DNA of 64,000 nucleotides, taken from the NCBI GenBank assembly GCA_021205185.1, contig JAJPYB010000013.1, positions 62,001-126,000 on the forward strand. The letters run 5' to 3'. Made by a program: the position numbers and the translations under genes. The DNA comes from Ruminococcus sp. (GTDB taxonomy: Bacteria; Bacillota; Clostridia; Oscillospirales; Ruminococcaceae). This document shows positions 8,998 through 19,800 of this stretch, in pieces. How positions within the stretch are numbered: position 1 is the stretch's first letter; the number at the start of each line of letters is the position of its first letter. Under the pieces are notes generated by a model. The model was not told the origin of the DNA, searched no databases, and worked only from the letters and a program-made list of their open reading frames with translations.

Positions 8998-10209
8998 ATG
9001 AAGTATTTGGTATTGCTGTGCGACGGTATGGCGGATTATGAGATTGAGGAGTTTGGCGGCAAAACGCCGCTCGAAGCGGCTGTTACGCCTAATATGGACA
9101 GACTTTCAAACAAGTCGAAAATCGGTCTTGTAAAGACGGTTCAGGACTGTATGAAGCCGGGAAGCGACGTTGCCAATCTTTCGGTTTTAGGCTACGACCC
9201 GATGATTTACTATACGGGGCGTTCGCCGCTCGAAGCAGGCTCTATAGGAATTGATATGAAGCCAACGGACGTATCCTTCAGATGTAATCTTGTAACTCTT
9301 TCCGATGAGGAAAATTACGATGACAAGACTATTTTAGACTACTGCGCAGACGATATTTCAACTGCCGAAGCAAGAGAGATTGTAAAAACTCTCGCCGAGC
9401 ATTTTAACAATGATGAGTTTCAGCTTTACAGCGGCGTTTCCTATCGCCATTGCCTGATCTGGAACAACGGTACTACTGAGGTCGGAACTCTTACTCCTCC
9501 TCACGATATCACAGGCAAGCCTATCAAGGAATATGTTCCAAAGGATAAAAATGCCGCAAAGCTTTACGATATGATGATAAAGAGCTATGACATTTTAAAG
9601 GACCACCCTGTCAATAAGGAGAGGGAAAAGAGAGGTCTTCGCCCGGCTAATTCTATGTGGCTGTGGGGCGAGGGCAAAAGAGCTTCCTTAACGCCGTTTG
9701 AAGAAAAATACGGACTTAAAGGCTCGATGATTTCTGCTGTTGACCTTTTAAAGGGAATTGGAAAATTCAGCGGTATGAACGTAGTTGAGGTCGAGGGAGC
9801 AACAGGCTATATTGATACAAACTTTGACGGCAAGGCTCAAGCTGCAATTAAGGAGTTTCAAAACGGACAGGACTTTGTCTATATTCACGTCGAAGCGCCT
9901 GACGAGTGCGGCCACAGACACGAAATTGAAAACAAGAAGCGCTCTATCGAGCTTATTGACCAAAAGATTTTAGGACCTGTTTTAAATGCACTGGACGAGT
10001 CAGGTGACGACTATAAGGTCCTGATTATGCCAGACCACGCAACTCCTCTGAGTCTTCGCACCCACACAAACGATCCTATTCCGTTTCTGGTTTACCACAA
10101 AAATGGCGAGGTTGAAGGCTTTGATAGCTTTTGCGAGAGAACCTGCAAGCAAAGCGGCGTTTATGTTGAAGAGGGCCACACGCTCCTTAATAGTATAATT
10201 AACGACTGA
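8998..10209 (+). CDS. apgM: Cofactor-independent phosphoglycerate mutase, archaeal type
   Basis: ApgM interconverts 3- and 2-phosphoglycerate in glycolysis. The 403-residue protein begins MKYLVLLCDGMADYE, with the metal-binding Asp, then GSDVANLSVLGYDP around the phospho-serine region. MPDHATPLSLRTH near the end carries the metal-binding His and Asp residues of the alkaline phosphatase superfamily. ATG 8998 is chosen because AAAGGAAG lies 7 bases upstream; an in-frame ATG at 8980 lies inside the preceding gene. Some bacterial relatives are named homoserine kinase-like, so the substrate is likely but not proven. Confidence 0.88.
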   Translation: MKYLVLLCDGMADYEIEEFGGKTPLEAAVTPNMDRLSNKSKIGLVKTVQDCMKPGSDVANLSVLGYDPMIYYTGRSPLEAGSIGIDMKPTDVSFRCNLVTLSDEENYDDKTILDYCADDISTAEAREIVKTLAEHFNNDEFQLYSGVSYRHCLIWNNGTTEVGTLTPPHDITGKPIKEYVPKDKNAAKLYDMMIKSYDILKDHPVNKEREKRGLRPANSMWLWGEGKRASLTPFEEKYGLKGSMISAVDLLKGIGKFSGMNVVEVEGATGYIDTNFDGKAQAAIKEFQNGQDFVYIHVEAPDECGHRHEIENKKRSIELIDQKILGPVLNALDESGDDYKVLIMPDHATPLSLRTHTNDPIPFLVYHKNGEVEGFDSFCERTCKQSGVYVEEGHTLLNSIIND

Positions 10210-10222
10210 AAAGGGTAAAAAT

Positions 10223-11395
10223 ATGGACAAAACAAGACTTGACAGAATCGACAAGCTTTTGCAGTCGCAGATAGATGACAGAAAACTTGCAGGAGCTTCG
10301 GTTGCAATTTATAAAGACGGCGAGGTGTGCTTTGACAGACAGTACGGCTACGCTGATATAGAAAGCGGCAGAAAGATAGAAAAAGATACTATCTTTCGCC
10401 TTTATTCCTGCACAAAGCCTATTACAGCTACCGCAATGATGATTTTGTTTGAGCGTGGCGAGGTGGAGCTTGAATATCCGCTCTGGAAATATATTCCTTC
10501 CTACAAGGATATGAAAATCGTTTCAGAGGACGGAACCTTGTCTGATTGCAAGACAGACATTACCATTCGTGATCTTTTGAATATGACGTCTGGTCTTGTC
10601 TATCCTGGCGGCTGGTTCGAAGCTGGCAGGCGAGTAGAACCGCTGTTTGATGAAATGATTTCAAAGCTGGGTACTCCTGACGCTTTGACAACTCAGCAGT
10701 TTGCAAAAAGAATGTCCGAGCTGCCGCTATTTTTCGAGCCTGGTAAAATGTGGAACTACGGAACGAGTGCCGATGTTTTAGGCGCAGTAATTGAAATCAT
10801 ATCAGGAATGAAGCTTTCCGAGTTTATGAAAAAGGAAATCTTTGAACCTCTTGGAATGTGCGATACAGGTTTTTATGTTCCAAAGGAAAAGTGGGGAAGA
10901 TTTTCAAAGCTCTATATGCCAACAGATGATGGAATCGCTCTTTATGAGGGCAACCATTTAGGCGTTTGCGATTACAGAGAGCCGCCCGCTTTTGAGTCTG
11001 GCGGAGCAGGTCTTGTGTCAACAATACCTGACTATCTGCGTTTTACAAGAATGCTTTTAAACGGCGGCGAGCTTGACGGCGTTCGGATTCTTTCGCCAAA
11101 CACCGTTTCGTATATGACGCAAAATCATATGACAAAGAAGCAGTATGACAGTATGCAGTTCGGTTCAACCAAAGGTTGCGGATACGGCTCGTTTTTAAGG
11201 GTTGTAGAAAATACAGCTCAGGCTACTACCAACGGCGATAAGGGCGAGTACGGCTGGGACGGCTGGACGGGCACATACTTTACCGTAAACCCGAAGAGAA
11301 ATCTCATCATAATTTACTTTATACAAAAATGCGGAACAGGAATGGACGATATAACAAAGCGTTTAAGGCAAATTGTTTATTCCGCCGACTTCTGA
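10223..11395 (+). CDS. Serine hydrolase, beta-lactamase/class C family
   Basis: A 390-residue member of the beta-lactamase-related serine hydrolases (EstB, DD-peptidase type). The nucleophile motif SCTK is at 62-65, the second motif YGT is near 178, and GYGSFLR and WTGTYF lie towards the C-terminus. There is no signal peptide, so a cytoplasmic esterase or peptidase is more likely than a secreted beta-lactamase. GAAAAGGG precedes the ATG. It is last in the 7613 operon and is followed by a strong terminator. Confidence 0.82.
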   Translation: MDKTRLDRIDKLLQSQIDDRKLAGASVAIYKDGEVCFDRQYGYADIESGRKIEKDTIFRLYSCTKPITATAMMILFERGEVELEYPLWKYIPSYKDMKIVSEDGTLSDCKTDITIRDLLNMTSGLVYPGGWFEAGRRVEPLFDEMISKLGTPDALTTQQFAKRMSELPLFFEPGKMWNYGTSADVLGAVIEIISGMKLSEFMKKEIFEPLGMCDTGFYVPKEKWGRFSKLYMPTDDGIALYEGNHLGVCDYREPPAFESGGAGLVSTIPDYLRFTRMLLNGGELDGVRILSPNTVSYMTQNHMTKKQYDSMQFGSTKGCGYGSFLRVVENTAQATTNGDKGEYGWDGWTGTYFTVNPKRNLIIIYFIQKCGTGMDDITKRLRQIVYSADF

Positions 11396-11402
11396 TAAAT
11401 TT

Positions 11403-11436
11403 ATTCCCAAGCGAAATTACGCTCGGGAATTTTTTT
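11403..11436 (+). terminator. Intrinsic terminator after the serine hydrolase gene
   Basis: ATTCCCAAGCG and CGCTCGGGAAT arms (one mismatch) flank AAATTA and are followed by a run of T to 11436. Confidence 0.9.
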
Positions 11437-11469
11437 ACACAAAAAAGTTGGAATTATAAGGCGCAAATG

Positions 11470-11498
11470 TTGCAAAATCACGGCAGTTGTGTTATACT
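11470..11498 (+). promoter_or_regulatory. Sigma-A promoter of the HD-GYP gene
   Basis: TTGCAA (11470-11475), 17-base spacer, TATACT (11493-11498). Confidence 0.75.
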
Positions 11499-11568
11499 AA
11501 TACTATGAATTGGTATGTTTACAAGCTTTCAGCAGAGAAATAGCCAATAAAGTAAAGGCGGAGAGATT

Positions 11569-12594
11569 ATGGGTGGAAACTCAGATAAAAGAGTAGTGCT
11601 GGCGTTGCCCGACTGTGAGCAGAATAAAGCTTTAAAGGAATGCCTGATAAAAACCTTTAATGCGTATGATGCCGACACGCCTGAAGAAGCGGCACAGCTG
11701 ATATTGACTGATGAGTGCAAGCTATTGGTGTTTGATGTTGACTTCAACGGCTTTGATTGGTATGCCTTTTTAAAGTCAGAGAAAGCCGTTTCTCAGATTC
11801 TTTGCAAGAGAGCTATTTTAATAGACAATAACTTTAAAGACGGTGATTTTGAAAAGCGGGGTAAATACATAAGCGCAGGCGTTTCATTTTACGTTGTGTA
11901 TCCGTTTTACGACCTAAGCGTTTTGGTGCATTATGTAAACTATCTGCTTTCAGCGGTAGCCGAGCACGATCGATTGATAAGCAACTATGATAAGCTGCTG
12001 CTTGAATCTATGCAGGCGATTGTCAAGACGATTGACGCTAAGGATATATACACAAGAGGTCATTCCGAGCGGGTTGGACATTATTCAGCCGCGCTTGCAA
12101 AGGCGCTGGGTATGAGTGATTCTCAGGCATCTGACATATATATGATAGGCCTTTTGCACGACGTCGGAAAAATCGGCGTTCCCGATTATATTTTAAAGAA
12201 GCCTGAAAAGCTGACGACTGAGGAATTCGATATAATCAAAACACATACTACTATCGGCAATGATATTTTAAGCGAAATGCCGATTGTAGAAAACCTGGCC
12301 GACGGAGCGCATTACCACCACGAGCGCTATGACGGTAGCGGCTATCCTGAAGGATTGGCGGGAGAGGATATTCCTCTTGTCGCAAGGATTCTTGCAGTAG
12401 CGGACGCTTATGACGCTATGAACAGCGACAGAGTTTACCGTCCTCGTCTTTCTAAGGATGTTATAAAAAGCGAGCTTGTAACCTGTAGCGGAACTCAATT
12501 TGACCCGAACATTGCAAGCGTTATGCTTGAAATTTTAGATACTCAAATTGAAGAAATCAACCAATGCCTGATAAAAAACAACAAACTAAAATGA
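11569..12594 (+). CDS. HD-GYP phosphodiesterase with a degenerate receiver domain
   Basis: A 341-residue protein. Residues 1-130 resemble a response-regulator receiver. The phosphoacceptor strand reads LLVFDVDFNG, but the usual KP pair is replaced (YVVYPF), so normal phosphorylation signalling is doubtful. Residues 140-330 form an HD-GYP domain with HSERVGHYS, LLHDVGKIG (HD at about 198-199), HHERYDGSGYPEG (GYP near 258-260) and ILAVADAYDAM. HD-GYP domains hydrolyse cyclic dinucleotides, usually c-di-GMP. The surface protein gene follows after 28 bases with no promoter seen, so the two are probably co-transcribed. Confidence 0.9.
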   Translation: MGGNSDKRVVLALPDCEQNKALKECLIKTFNAYDADTPEEAAQLILTDECKLLVFDVDFNGFDWYAFLKSEKAVSQILCKRAILIDNNFKDGDFEKRGKYISAGVSFYVVYPFYDLSVLVHYVNYLLSAVAEHDRLISNYDKLLLESMQAIVKTIDAKDIYTRGHSERVGHYSAALAKALGMSDSQASDIYMIGLLHDVGKIGVPDYILKKPEKLTTEEFDIIKTHTTIGNDILSEMPIVENLADGAHYHHERYDGSGYPEGLAGEDIPLVARILAVADAYDAMNSDRVYRPRLSKDVIKSELVTCSGTQFDPNIASVMLEILDTQIEEINQCLIKNNKLK

Positions 12595-12622
12595 CAATAG
12601 ACTAAATATAGGAGGCACAATT

Positions 12623-15313
12623 ATGAAGCGGGTAGTAGCATTTTTAACAACACTTATTTTAACCATTTCAACTCTTGCCCTTTCGGTAAGCGCTACAGAC
12701 AGCGAAGCTGTGACGAGCATTGACGAGGTTTTGTATTCAAGCAACATTCCATACAGTCAGGATATTTATGTCGCAGAGGACGACGCCTATTCAATTGCCG
12801 CCGTTTCAACAGCAAACTTTACAGGCGCTTTGATGCAGGGCAATGAAACTGTTTTGAATTTTGAGGTAGCTCTTGACGAGGACAGCGGCTGGTATATGCT
12901 CACCACTTCTGAAATAAGCCTTACCGCCGGCACATATACATTTAAGATTACAAGCTTTAGCGGCGGCAGCAATGATCTTGTTGCTATTTCTTTGGGCGTG
13001 GAGGAGTCTGTTCCCTTTGAAGCAGAAATTTCAGCTGACAGCGTTCCGTTCAGCGGCACTTTTGAAGTAAAGACCGACGGACTTTATTCGGTTTATATTG
13101 GCTCGCCGGTTGATATAAGCGGAAGGATAGTTGACTCAAGCGGCAACACTATCTACGATTACGACACCTATCTTATGCCTGAGGAAACCGACTACTATAT
13201 GGTTTACGACGCTTTAGCCCTTACAGCAGGCGAGGAGTACACATTTTCAATTGACAGTAAGTCGAGTTTCTCAAGCGACGAAATAAGCGTTATGATAAGT
13301 GCAACTTATCTTGATGAAAATGACCTTTATTATGTAACGTTGAAGTCTGGCGACCTGCCTATTGAGCAAACGCTGTCACCGCAGACAACGGGTAATTATT
13401 ATTTTTCAATCGAGTGTCCAGAAAATTTCACAGCTGTGGTAACCGATTCAAGCGGTGAAGAGGTTGCTTCGTTTGAAGCTGAGGAATCCGGCGGACTTTA
13501 TAGTCTTTTTGAAGCTTTAGAGCTTGAAGAAGGCGAGTCATATATCCTATCCCTTAAAGCTGACGGCGACTTTGACGGACGAATGAGTGTTTACGTTTTC
13601 TATGATGTGCCTGACGAAGACTGTATGCTTGATGTTTATTTATCGGGAAGTGACGTTCCAACAAGCTACTCGTTTGTAGCGCCTTCCGACCAGTTTTGTA
13701 TAGTAAATTTCACAGCTGACGACAGACTTACCTGGAGACTTGTCGATGAAAACGGCAATGAAATTGCCGGTAAGCTTTACGATCCGTATACATCTTCTTA
13801 TACTCTTATAAAGATTGAAGAGGGAGTGACATATACACTCTACCTTGATTCTTACGAAGGCAATGCAGATGATGAAATAAATGCGTATATCTATGCAACC
13901 TATACCGACGATGAGGACGGCGTCTATAAGCTTTTAACAGCAGCAGAGTTGCCGAATGTTATTGAGCTTACAGCAGATGACGATGAGATCTATTTCTTCT
14001 ATATTTGCGCTCCTTCCGAGTTTTCTGGAAGCATAATTGACAGCAGCGGAAATGTTGTTGCAACGCTTTCTTCAGAGCTGCAGCTTACTTATGATTATAA
14101 AGCTTGGCAGTACGCTTATCTTACAAGCGGCGAAACCTACACGGTTGTAATTGATGAGTATTCTGGTGCTTCCACCGATGCTATCTTGGCTTATTACACC
14201 GAGGAGGATTTGGAAGCGGCGTTTGATAACATCTTCTATGAATATTTCCTGTACAGCGACTTTGACGAAGGTGACGTTACCTTTGAGGTAACGCCTGATG
14301 AGAGCCGTGATTATACGCTTGAAATTACCTCTCCTCAGTCTGTTGACTTTATAGTAACTGATTCAAGCGGCAATGTCTTAATTGAAGCTTGCACAAGTAC
14401 AACTGATGATAACGGTGAAGAAGCGGTAGAATATTTAACGCTTGAAGCAGGAGAAACCTACACAATCACCCTTTCTGGCTATGACGTTGACGAAAACGGA
14501 ATTGTTACAGTAACAATTTACGAAACGGCTGAGTTTGAATTTGAGTATGACGAAAGAAATATCTATATCGACGGTGAAAAGAGCTACGAGTTTATAGATA
14601 TGCTTGTAAGATACGGCGGAAGCGATACTGACGTTTACGTGCCTCTTAACGACTGCGAATACGCGGCGATAGGATCATATGCCTTTGAGAACAAGAATGT
14701 TGAGATAGTAACTCTTGATGAAGGCTATGAAGTAATCTGTCCATATGCCTTTTTAAACTGTACCGAGCTGACTGAGGTTAATCTGCCAGATAGCTTGAGT
14801 ACAATTCAGTACGGCGCCTTCTTAGGCTGCACAAGCCTTACGAGCATAACTCTTGGTAGTGATATTCAAATAATCGAGCCTTATGCGCTGGGATACGACT
14901 CGGATTACAATAAAATCGAAGGCTTTACAATTTACGGATATACAGGCACAGCTGCTGAGGAGTATGCTATTGAAAACGGCTTTACCTTTGTAGATGTTGA
15001 AAGCATTACAGAGTCTACTGAGGAAACTGAAGAAACTGAATCTACTGAAGAAACGGAAGACACAACTTTGGCAGACGATATTGATACAACCGTTACTACT
15101 GAAGACAGCGAACAAACAGTAACTACAGCAGACAGCACCACAAGCACCACAGCTGAGGTTCAAGGCACAAAAGCAACCAACTCAACAACCACCTCAGGCA
15201 GCAGTGTAAATACAGGCACAAAGAGCTATGTTGTAGTAATTTTCATAGTGGTTCTGGTTGTGCTTGCAGCTGCAGTTGTTATACAAATTATAAGAATCAA
15301 GAAGGATAAATAG
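12623..15313 (+). CDS. Large repeat-built surface protein with BspA-type leucine-rich repeats
   Basis: An 896-residue exported protein. A signal peptide covers 1-25. Five or so repeats of about 100 residues follow; each carries a D-[SE]-[SN]-G-N/E turn near residues 170, 274, 374, 473 and 579, and a GE-T/S-Y strand. They look like pre-peptidase C-terminal or Ig-like beta domains. Residues about 680-770 form BspA-type LRRs ([48 protein letters not shown]). A Thr/Glu-rich linker leads to a C-terminal membrane helix ending in RIKKDK. AGGAGGC precedes the ATG. Probably an adhesin or structural surface protein, which is inference. Confidence 0.85.
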   Translation: MKRVVAFLTTLILTISTLALSVSATDSEAVTSIDEVLYSSNIPYSQDIYVAEDDAYSIAAVSTANFTGALMQGNETVLNFEVALDEDSGWYMLTTSEISLTAGTYTFKITSFSGGSNDLVAISLGVEESVPFEAEISADSVPFSGTFEVKTDGLYSVYIGSPVDISGRIVDSSGNTIYDYDTYLMPEETDYYMVYDALALTAGEEYTFSIDSKSSFSSDEISVMISATYLDENDLYYVTLKSGDLPIEQTLSPQTTGNYYFSIECPENFTAVVTDSSGEEVASFEAEESGGLYSLFEALELEEGESYILSLKADGDFDGRMSVYVFYDVPDEDCMLDVYLSGSDVPTSYSFVAPSDQFCIVNFTADDRLTWRLVDENGNEIAGKLYDPYTSSYTLIKIEEGVTYTLYLDSYEGNADDEINAYIYATYTDDEDGVYKLLTAAELPNVIELTADDDEIYFFYICAPSEFSGSIIDSSGNVVATLSSELQLTYDYKAWQYAYLTSGETYTVVIDEYSGASTDAILAYYTEEDLEAAFDNIFYEYFLYSDFDEGDVTFEVTPDESRDYTLEITSPQSVDFIVTDSSGNVLIEACTSTTDDNGEEAVEYLTLEAGETYTITLSGYDVDENGIVTVTIYETAEFEFEYDERNIYIDGEKSYEFIDMLVRYGGSDTDVYVPLNDCEYAAIGSYAFENKNVEIVTLDEGYEVICPYAFLNCTELTEVNLPDSLSTIQYGAFLGCTSLTSITLGSDIQIIEPYALGYDSDYNKIEGFTIYGYTGTAAEEYAIENGFTFVDVESITESTEETEETESTEETEDTTLADDIDTTVTTEDSEQTVTTADSTTSTTAEVQGTKATNSTTTSGSSVNTGTKSYVVVIFIVVLVVLAAAVVIQIIRIKKDK

Positions 15314-15351
15314 TAAAGGCAAAAGCTCTTTGCGAAGGATTATTTAACAGG

Positions 15352-17154
15352 ATGAAAAAGGAAAATATAAGAAACTTTTGTATAATCGCTCATATCGACC
15401 ACGGTAAAAGCACTTTAGCTGACAGAATTTTAGAGCTTACATCTACCGTTGAGCTAAGAGACATGGAGGACCAGCTCTTAGACGATATGGACATCGAGCG
15501 AGAGAGAGGAATTACTATAAAGGCGAGAGCTGTAAGACTTAATTACAAGTCAAAGAGCGGCGAAAGCTACGTCTTTAATTTAATCGACACTCCGGGGCAC
15601 GTTGACTTTAATTATGAGGTTTCCCGAAGCTTAGCTGCCTGCGAGGGCGCAATTTTAGTGGTTGACGCATCACAAGGCATCGAAGCTCAGACGCTTGCTA
15701 ACACCTATCTTGCAATTGAACACGACCTTGAGGTTCTGCCGGTAGTTAATAAAATCGACCTGCCGAGCGCTGACCCCGAAAGGGTTTGCAGGGAGGTAGA
15801 GGACATAATCGGTATTCCTGCCCTTGATGCTCCACGCATTTCTGCAAAGCTCGGAACTAACGTGGACGAGGTTTTGGAGCGAGTAATTACTGATATTCCT
15901 GCGCCGAAGGGCGATGAAAACGCACCGCTTAAAGCGTTGATTTTCGATAGCTATTACGACCAGTACAAGGGAGTAATTGTATATGTAAGAATTGTAGAGG
16001 GAACTCTTAAGGTAGGCGACAATATAAAATTTATCGCAACAGGAGCTGAATTTCAGACTGTTGAGGTCGGCTATATGGGCGCCCGTGATCTGGTAAGCGT
16101 TAAGGAAATTAAAGCCGGTGAGGTTGGCTATATAGCGGCGTCAATTAAGGACATTGGCGACACAAGAGTAGGCGATACTGTAACGCTTGCGGATAACCCT
16201 TGCGACAAGCCGCTGGAAGGCTATAAAAAAGTAAACTCAATGGTCTTTTCAGGAATTTATCCGGTAGACGGCGCAAAGTATCCAGATTTGAGAGACGCTC
16301 TTGAAAAGCTAAGGCTTAACGACGCATCCCTTACCTTTGAGCCTGAAACCTCAATTGCTTTGGGATTTGGATTTCGCTGCGGCTTTTTAGGACTTTTGCA
16401 CATGGAAATCATTCAGGAGCGTTTGGAAAGAGAATACAATCTCGACCTTATCACAACTGCTCCGAGCGTAATTTATAAAGTCCTTTTGACAAACGGTGAA
16501 ACTGTTTTTATAGACAACCCTACAAACTACCCCGACCCTGCTTTGATTCAATCTGCTCAGGAGCCTGTCGTAAACGCAAATATCCTGACGCCGAGTGAAT
16601 TTATCGGAAGCGTTATGGAGCTTTGTCAGGAGAGACGGGGAGTTTTTAAGGATATGAAGTATCTTGACGAAACGAGAGCGGAGCTACATTACACTCTGCC
16701 GCTCAATGAAATCGTATATGATTTCTTTGACGCTCTGAAGTCGAGAACCAAAGGCTACGCTTCCTATGATTACGAGGTTAAAGGCTATGAGCCCAGTCAG
16801 CTTGTAAAGCTCGACATTCTTTTAAACGGCGAAGTAGTCGACGCTCTTTCGTTTATTGTTCACACCGATAAAGCTTATGCTCGTGGAAGAAAAATCTGCG
16901 AGAAGCTGAAGGATAATATACCAAGACAGCTTTTCGAGGTTCCGATTCAAGCGGCAATCGGCGGAAAAATAATCGCAAGAGAAACTATAAAAGCGCTGCG
17001 TAAAGACGTACTTGCCAAGTGCTATGGCGGCGATATAACCCGTAAGAAAAAGCTTTTAGAGAAGCAAAAGGAAGGCAAGAAGCGAATGAGGAGGCTCGGC
17101 TCTGTCGAGGTTCCACAGGAAGCATTTATGAGCGTATTAAAGCTTGATGAATAA
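15352..17154 (+). CDS. lepA: Elongation factor 4 (back-translocating GTPase)
   Basis: LepA/EF4 is a ribosome-bound GTPase related to EF-G. The 600-residue length is exactly typical. G1 AHIDHGKST is at about 13-21, the switch region RERGITIKA follows, then G3 DTPGHVDF, G4 NKID, and the LepA-specific C-terminal domain ending ...[17 protein letters not shown]. The ATG has AAGGA about 12 bases upstream. It begins a run of closely spaced genes through 20664; hemW is a common neighbour of lepA in Firmicutes. Confidence 0.97.
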   Translation: MKKENIRNFCIIAHIDHGKSTLADRILELTSTVELRDMEDQLLDDMDIERERGITIKARAVRLNYKSKSGESYVFNLIDTPGHVDFNYEVSRSLAACEGAILVVDASQGIEAQTLANTYLAIEHDLEVLPVVNKIDLPSADPERVCREVEDIIGIPALDAPRISAKLGTNVDEVLERVITDIPAPKGDENAPLKALIFDSYYDQYKGVIVYVRIVEGTLKVGDNIKFIATGAEFQTVEVGYMGARDLVSVKEIKAGEVGYIAASIKDIGDTRVGDTVTLADNPCDKPLEGYKKVNSMVFSGIYPVDGAKYPDLRDALEKLRLNDASLTFEPETSIALGFGFRCGFLGLLHMEIIQERLEREYNLDLITTAPSVIYKVLLTNGETVFIDNPTNYPDPALIQSAQEPVVNANILTPSEFIGSVMELCQERRGVFKDMKYLDETRAELHYTLPLNEIVYDFFDALKSRTKGYASYDYEVKGYEPSQLVKLDILLNGEVVDALSFIVHTDKAYARGRKICEKLKDNIPRQLFEVPIQAAIGGKIIARETIKALRKDVLAKCYGGDITRKKKLLEKQKEGKKRMRRLGSVEVPQEAFMSVLKLDE

Positions 17155-17167
17155 CAAAGGAGAAATA

Positions 17168-17626
17168 ATGACTGATTTGCAAAAGGCTGTAAAGCTGTCC
17201 TTGATAAGCGGATTTATAGGGGCTGTACTGTTTGCGATTTTTCGTGAAACTTATGCAAATATCTCAAAGGATTTTGTGCTGTTTTGCTTGCTTGTCGGTT
17301 GTGTGGTAAGCGGAATTTTATACGCTAAAAGAGAGGTCAAAAACGCTCTTTGCGGCATAACCGTTCAGATTGCCATAATCGGCGCTATCGGGGTAACACT
17401 TTACGTTTTGATACATCCGTCTGTAGAGAGCTTTCTTGAGAAAAACTCCACCTATTTTTACTTGTCAACTACCGAAAGCCTATACTATTATGCGGCTGTG
17501 ATTTTAAGCCTTGTCGGAATTTACTTTGTATACGCTATTTCTCATCTTATCTATTCGCTGATGACAAGAGCGAAGCGCAATGGCGAAAAGACTAAAACCT
17601 ATATTGACAACGCTTTTGACGACTGA
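17168..17626 (+). CDS. Four-helix membrane protein of unknown function
   Basis: ATG 17168 is preferred over an upstream in-frame codon because AAAGGAG lies 5 bases before it. The 152-residue protein has four predicted membrane segments, at about 8-27, 35-53, 60-82 and 103-130, and a short basic tail. No family is recognised. It lies between lepA (13-base gap) and hemW (1-base gap), so it is co-translated with them. Confidence 0.65.
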   Translation: MTDLQKAVKLSLISGFIGAVLFAIFRETYANISKDFVLFCLLVGCVVSGILYAKREVKNALCGITVQIAIIGAIGVTLYVLIHPSVESFLEKNSTYFYLSTTESLYYYAAVILSLVGIYFVYAISHLIYSLMTRAKRNGEKTKTYIDNAFDD

Positions 17627-17627
17627 T

Positions 17628-18713
17628 ATGACAGGACTTTATATACACATTCCGTTTTGCAAACGAAAATGCCCCTACTGCGATTTCTATTCGCTCGAAG
17701 GGCAGACGGAGGATATTTTAAACGCTTATATTTCAAGACTTATAAAAGAAGCTCAAAGCTACAGTCACAAGAACATCAGCGTTGATACAATTTATATCGG
17801 CGGCGGAACGCCAAGCCTTTTGTCAGCGGAGCAAATTTCCGCGCTTTTAGACGCTTTGCGAGTAAGCTTTAATGTATCAAAAAACGCTGAGATAACGCTT
17901 GAAGCCAACCCTTCGTCGGTTGACAGAATCAAGCTTTGCGGCTTTTTAAACGCCGGCATTAACCGCCTTTCCTTTGGAATACAGTCGGCTGTTGACGACG
18001 AGCTTGTAAGACTGGGCAGACTTCACAACTTTGAAAGGGCAAGGGAAGCGGTACTGCTTGCAAACGAGCTGGGATTTAAAAATATTTCAGCCGATTTAAT
18101 GATAGCGACCGAGGGGCAAACGCCTGCTCGTTTGAGATATTCCGTTTTGTCGCTTGCCGAACTTCCAGTTCAGCACATTTCCTGCTATATGCTAAAGATT
18201 GAGGACGGCACGCCATTTTCTAAAAGAAATTTATCGCTGCCAACCGATGACGAAAGTGCAGAGCTTTATTTAACCGCTGTAAGTGAGCTTAAAAGCTCAA
18301 GCTTTAATCAGTACGAAATTTCAAATTTTTCAAAAGAAGGCTTTGAAAGCAGGCACAACCTTAAATATTGGCAGAGCGAGGAATATATAGGACTCGGCAC
18401 AGCAGCCTATTCTTATTTTGAAGGTGTGAGGTTTCACAACGAGCGCAACCTAAAGGGTTATCTAAATAGTGAGGATATAAGAATAATTGACGAGCAAAGC
18501 GTTGACAAAGCGGAGGAATATCTCCTGCTTTCGCTCAGACTTTCAAAGGGCGTCAGTGTAAAAAAATATATTTCTCTCGGCGGAAGAGGAGAGCTTTTAC
18601 AAAGGGCAAATCAATTGCCTGCAAATTTAATAAAAATAAACGGCGACAATATACATCTGACAGCTGAGGGCTTTTTAGTTTCAAATGATATTATCGCACG
18701 ACTGCAAGCATAA
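17628..18713 (+). CDS. hemW: Radical SAM heme chaperone HemW
   Basis: HemW belongs to the coproporphyrinogen III oxidase-like radical SAM proteins and delivers heme in characterised cases. The iron-sulfur motif C11xxxC15xxC18 (CKRKCPYC) is present, along with GGGTPSLL, EANPSS, the HNLKYW motif that marks HemW, and the usual ending GFLVSNDIIARL. The start is placed at ATG 17628, within TGATATG just after the preceding stop, giving 361 residues. ATG 17580 in frame would add 16 residues but lies inside the upstream gene. True HemN-specific residues were not seen. Confidence 0.87.
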   Translation: MTGLYIHIPFCKRKCPYCDFYSLEGQTEDILNAYISRLIKEAQSYSHKNISVDTIYIGGGTPSLLSAEQISALLDALRVSFNVSKNAEITLEANPSSVDRIKLCGFLNAGINRLSFGIQSAVDDELVRLGRLHNFERAREAVLLANELGFKNISADLMIATEGQTPARLRYSVLSLAELPVQHISCYMLKIEDGTPFSKRNLSLPTDDESAELYLTAVSELKSSSFNQYEISNFSKEGFESRHNLKYWQSEEYIGLGTAAYSYFEGVRFHNERNLKGYLNSEDIRIIDEQSVDKAEEYLLLSLRLSKGVSVKKYISLGGRGELLQRANQLPANLIKINGDNIHLTAEGFLVSNDIIARLQA

Positions 18714-18729
18714 AGAGGAGGAAACGGTT

Positions 18730-19740
18730 TTGAAAAAGAGATTTATGACAGCTGCACTGGCAGCGCTTTGTCTTTGCACAGCAGCATTATCAGGCTGCTC
18801 GGATGAGGAAGCGTCTGAAGAGATTCAGGTTCCAATTTTAGAGGAGAGTGATATTTCCTTTGAAACAGTATCTGCTGAAATTGGTACAATCAGCGAAACC
18901 TACACGCTTGACGGATCTTATGAAAATCCGTATCTTGTAACCGTTTCAAGCTCCGTTTCAGGAAAGGTGCAGTCCATGTCAATGGAAAACGGCGCGTCGG
19001 TTGAAGAGGGCGACGTTTTGCTGACAATCACCTCAGACGAAATTGATCAGCAAATTGAGGAGCAGCAAATAAGGCTTGATTCAGCACAGCAAACATATAA
19101 TACTTTAGCTTCAACAGCTGATGTAAGCTCGGCTGAGCTTGAAAGCGCAAAGATCGATATTGAAATTGAGCAAAACGAAATGGACAGACTTGAAGCTATC
19201 AAGGACAGCTACAGCATCAAGGCGACTGCCAGCGGAAAAATTTCACTCGATACAGGCTATGAAGATACATTTGCGGTTGGAAAATACGTCAGCGAAGGAC
19301 AGTACATTTGCACAATAAGTCCTGACGGCGGAAATGTTCTTTGCGCAAGGACAAATACCAGCGACGCTTTAACCGATGTTAATTTCGGAACTACTGCAAC
19401 AGTCACCAACCTGAACTCTGAGGTTGGAAGCGGAACCGTAAGCGACATCATTTATAAAGAAAACGGCGATTACTCAAATTATTGCTATGTAATCGACCTT
19501 AAGGACGACGCCGATTTAAGCTATTACGATAACCTGAAGGTAACCCTTACAGCATACACCAAAGAGAATGTCGTTTTAGTTCCGACCGACGCTATAAGAA
19601 CCATTTCTGATGAAAGCTACGTTGACGTTCTTATAGACGGCGTCAAGGTTCAGACTGCTGTTGAAACGGGAATTGTCGGTGACTCGCAAACGGAAATTGT
19701 AAGCGGTCTTACAGGAGAAGAGGAAATCATCACAGGATAA
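18730..19740 (+). CDS. HlyD/RND-adaptor-like lipoprotein
   Basis: The start is TTG 18730 with GAGGAGGAAA upstream; it yields a lipoprotein signal with lipobox LSGC at about 20-23. The 336-residue protein has the barrel-sandwich hybrid of membrane fusion proteins (VSSSVSGKVQSMSMENGASV near 75-100). A coiled-coil hairpin at about 105-160 (EIDQQIEEQQIRLDSAQQTY) and a C-terminal beta-barrel follow. Such proteins normally work with a MacB-type ABC transporter, but none follows; the next gene is an unrelated membrane protein. The protein ends soon after the barrel, so the final membrane-proximal domain may be short. Confidence 0.8.
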   Translation: MKKRFMTAALAALCLCTAALSGCSDEEASEEIQVPILEESDISFETVSAEIGTISETYTLDGSYENPYLVTVSSSVSGKVQSMSMENGASVEEGDVLLTITSDEIDQQIEEQQIRLDSAQQTYNTLASTADVSSAELESAKIDIEIEQNEMDRLEAIKDSYSIKATASGKISLDTGYEDTFAVGKYVSEGQYICTISPDGGNVLCARTNTSDALTDVNFGTTATVTNLNSEVGSGTVSDIIYKENGDYSNYCYVIDLKDDADLSYYDNLKVTLTAYTKENVVLVPTDAIRTISDESYVDVLIDGVKVQTAVETGIVGDSQTEIVSGLTGEEEIITG

Positions 19741-19800
19741 GCTTTTAAGTAAATAACAAGCTTCGCTTTAAGCTTAAAACACAATATGGAGGTACAAAAA

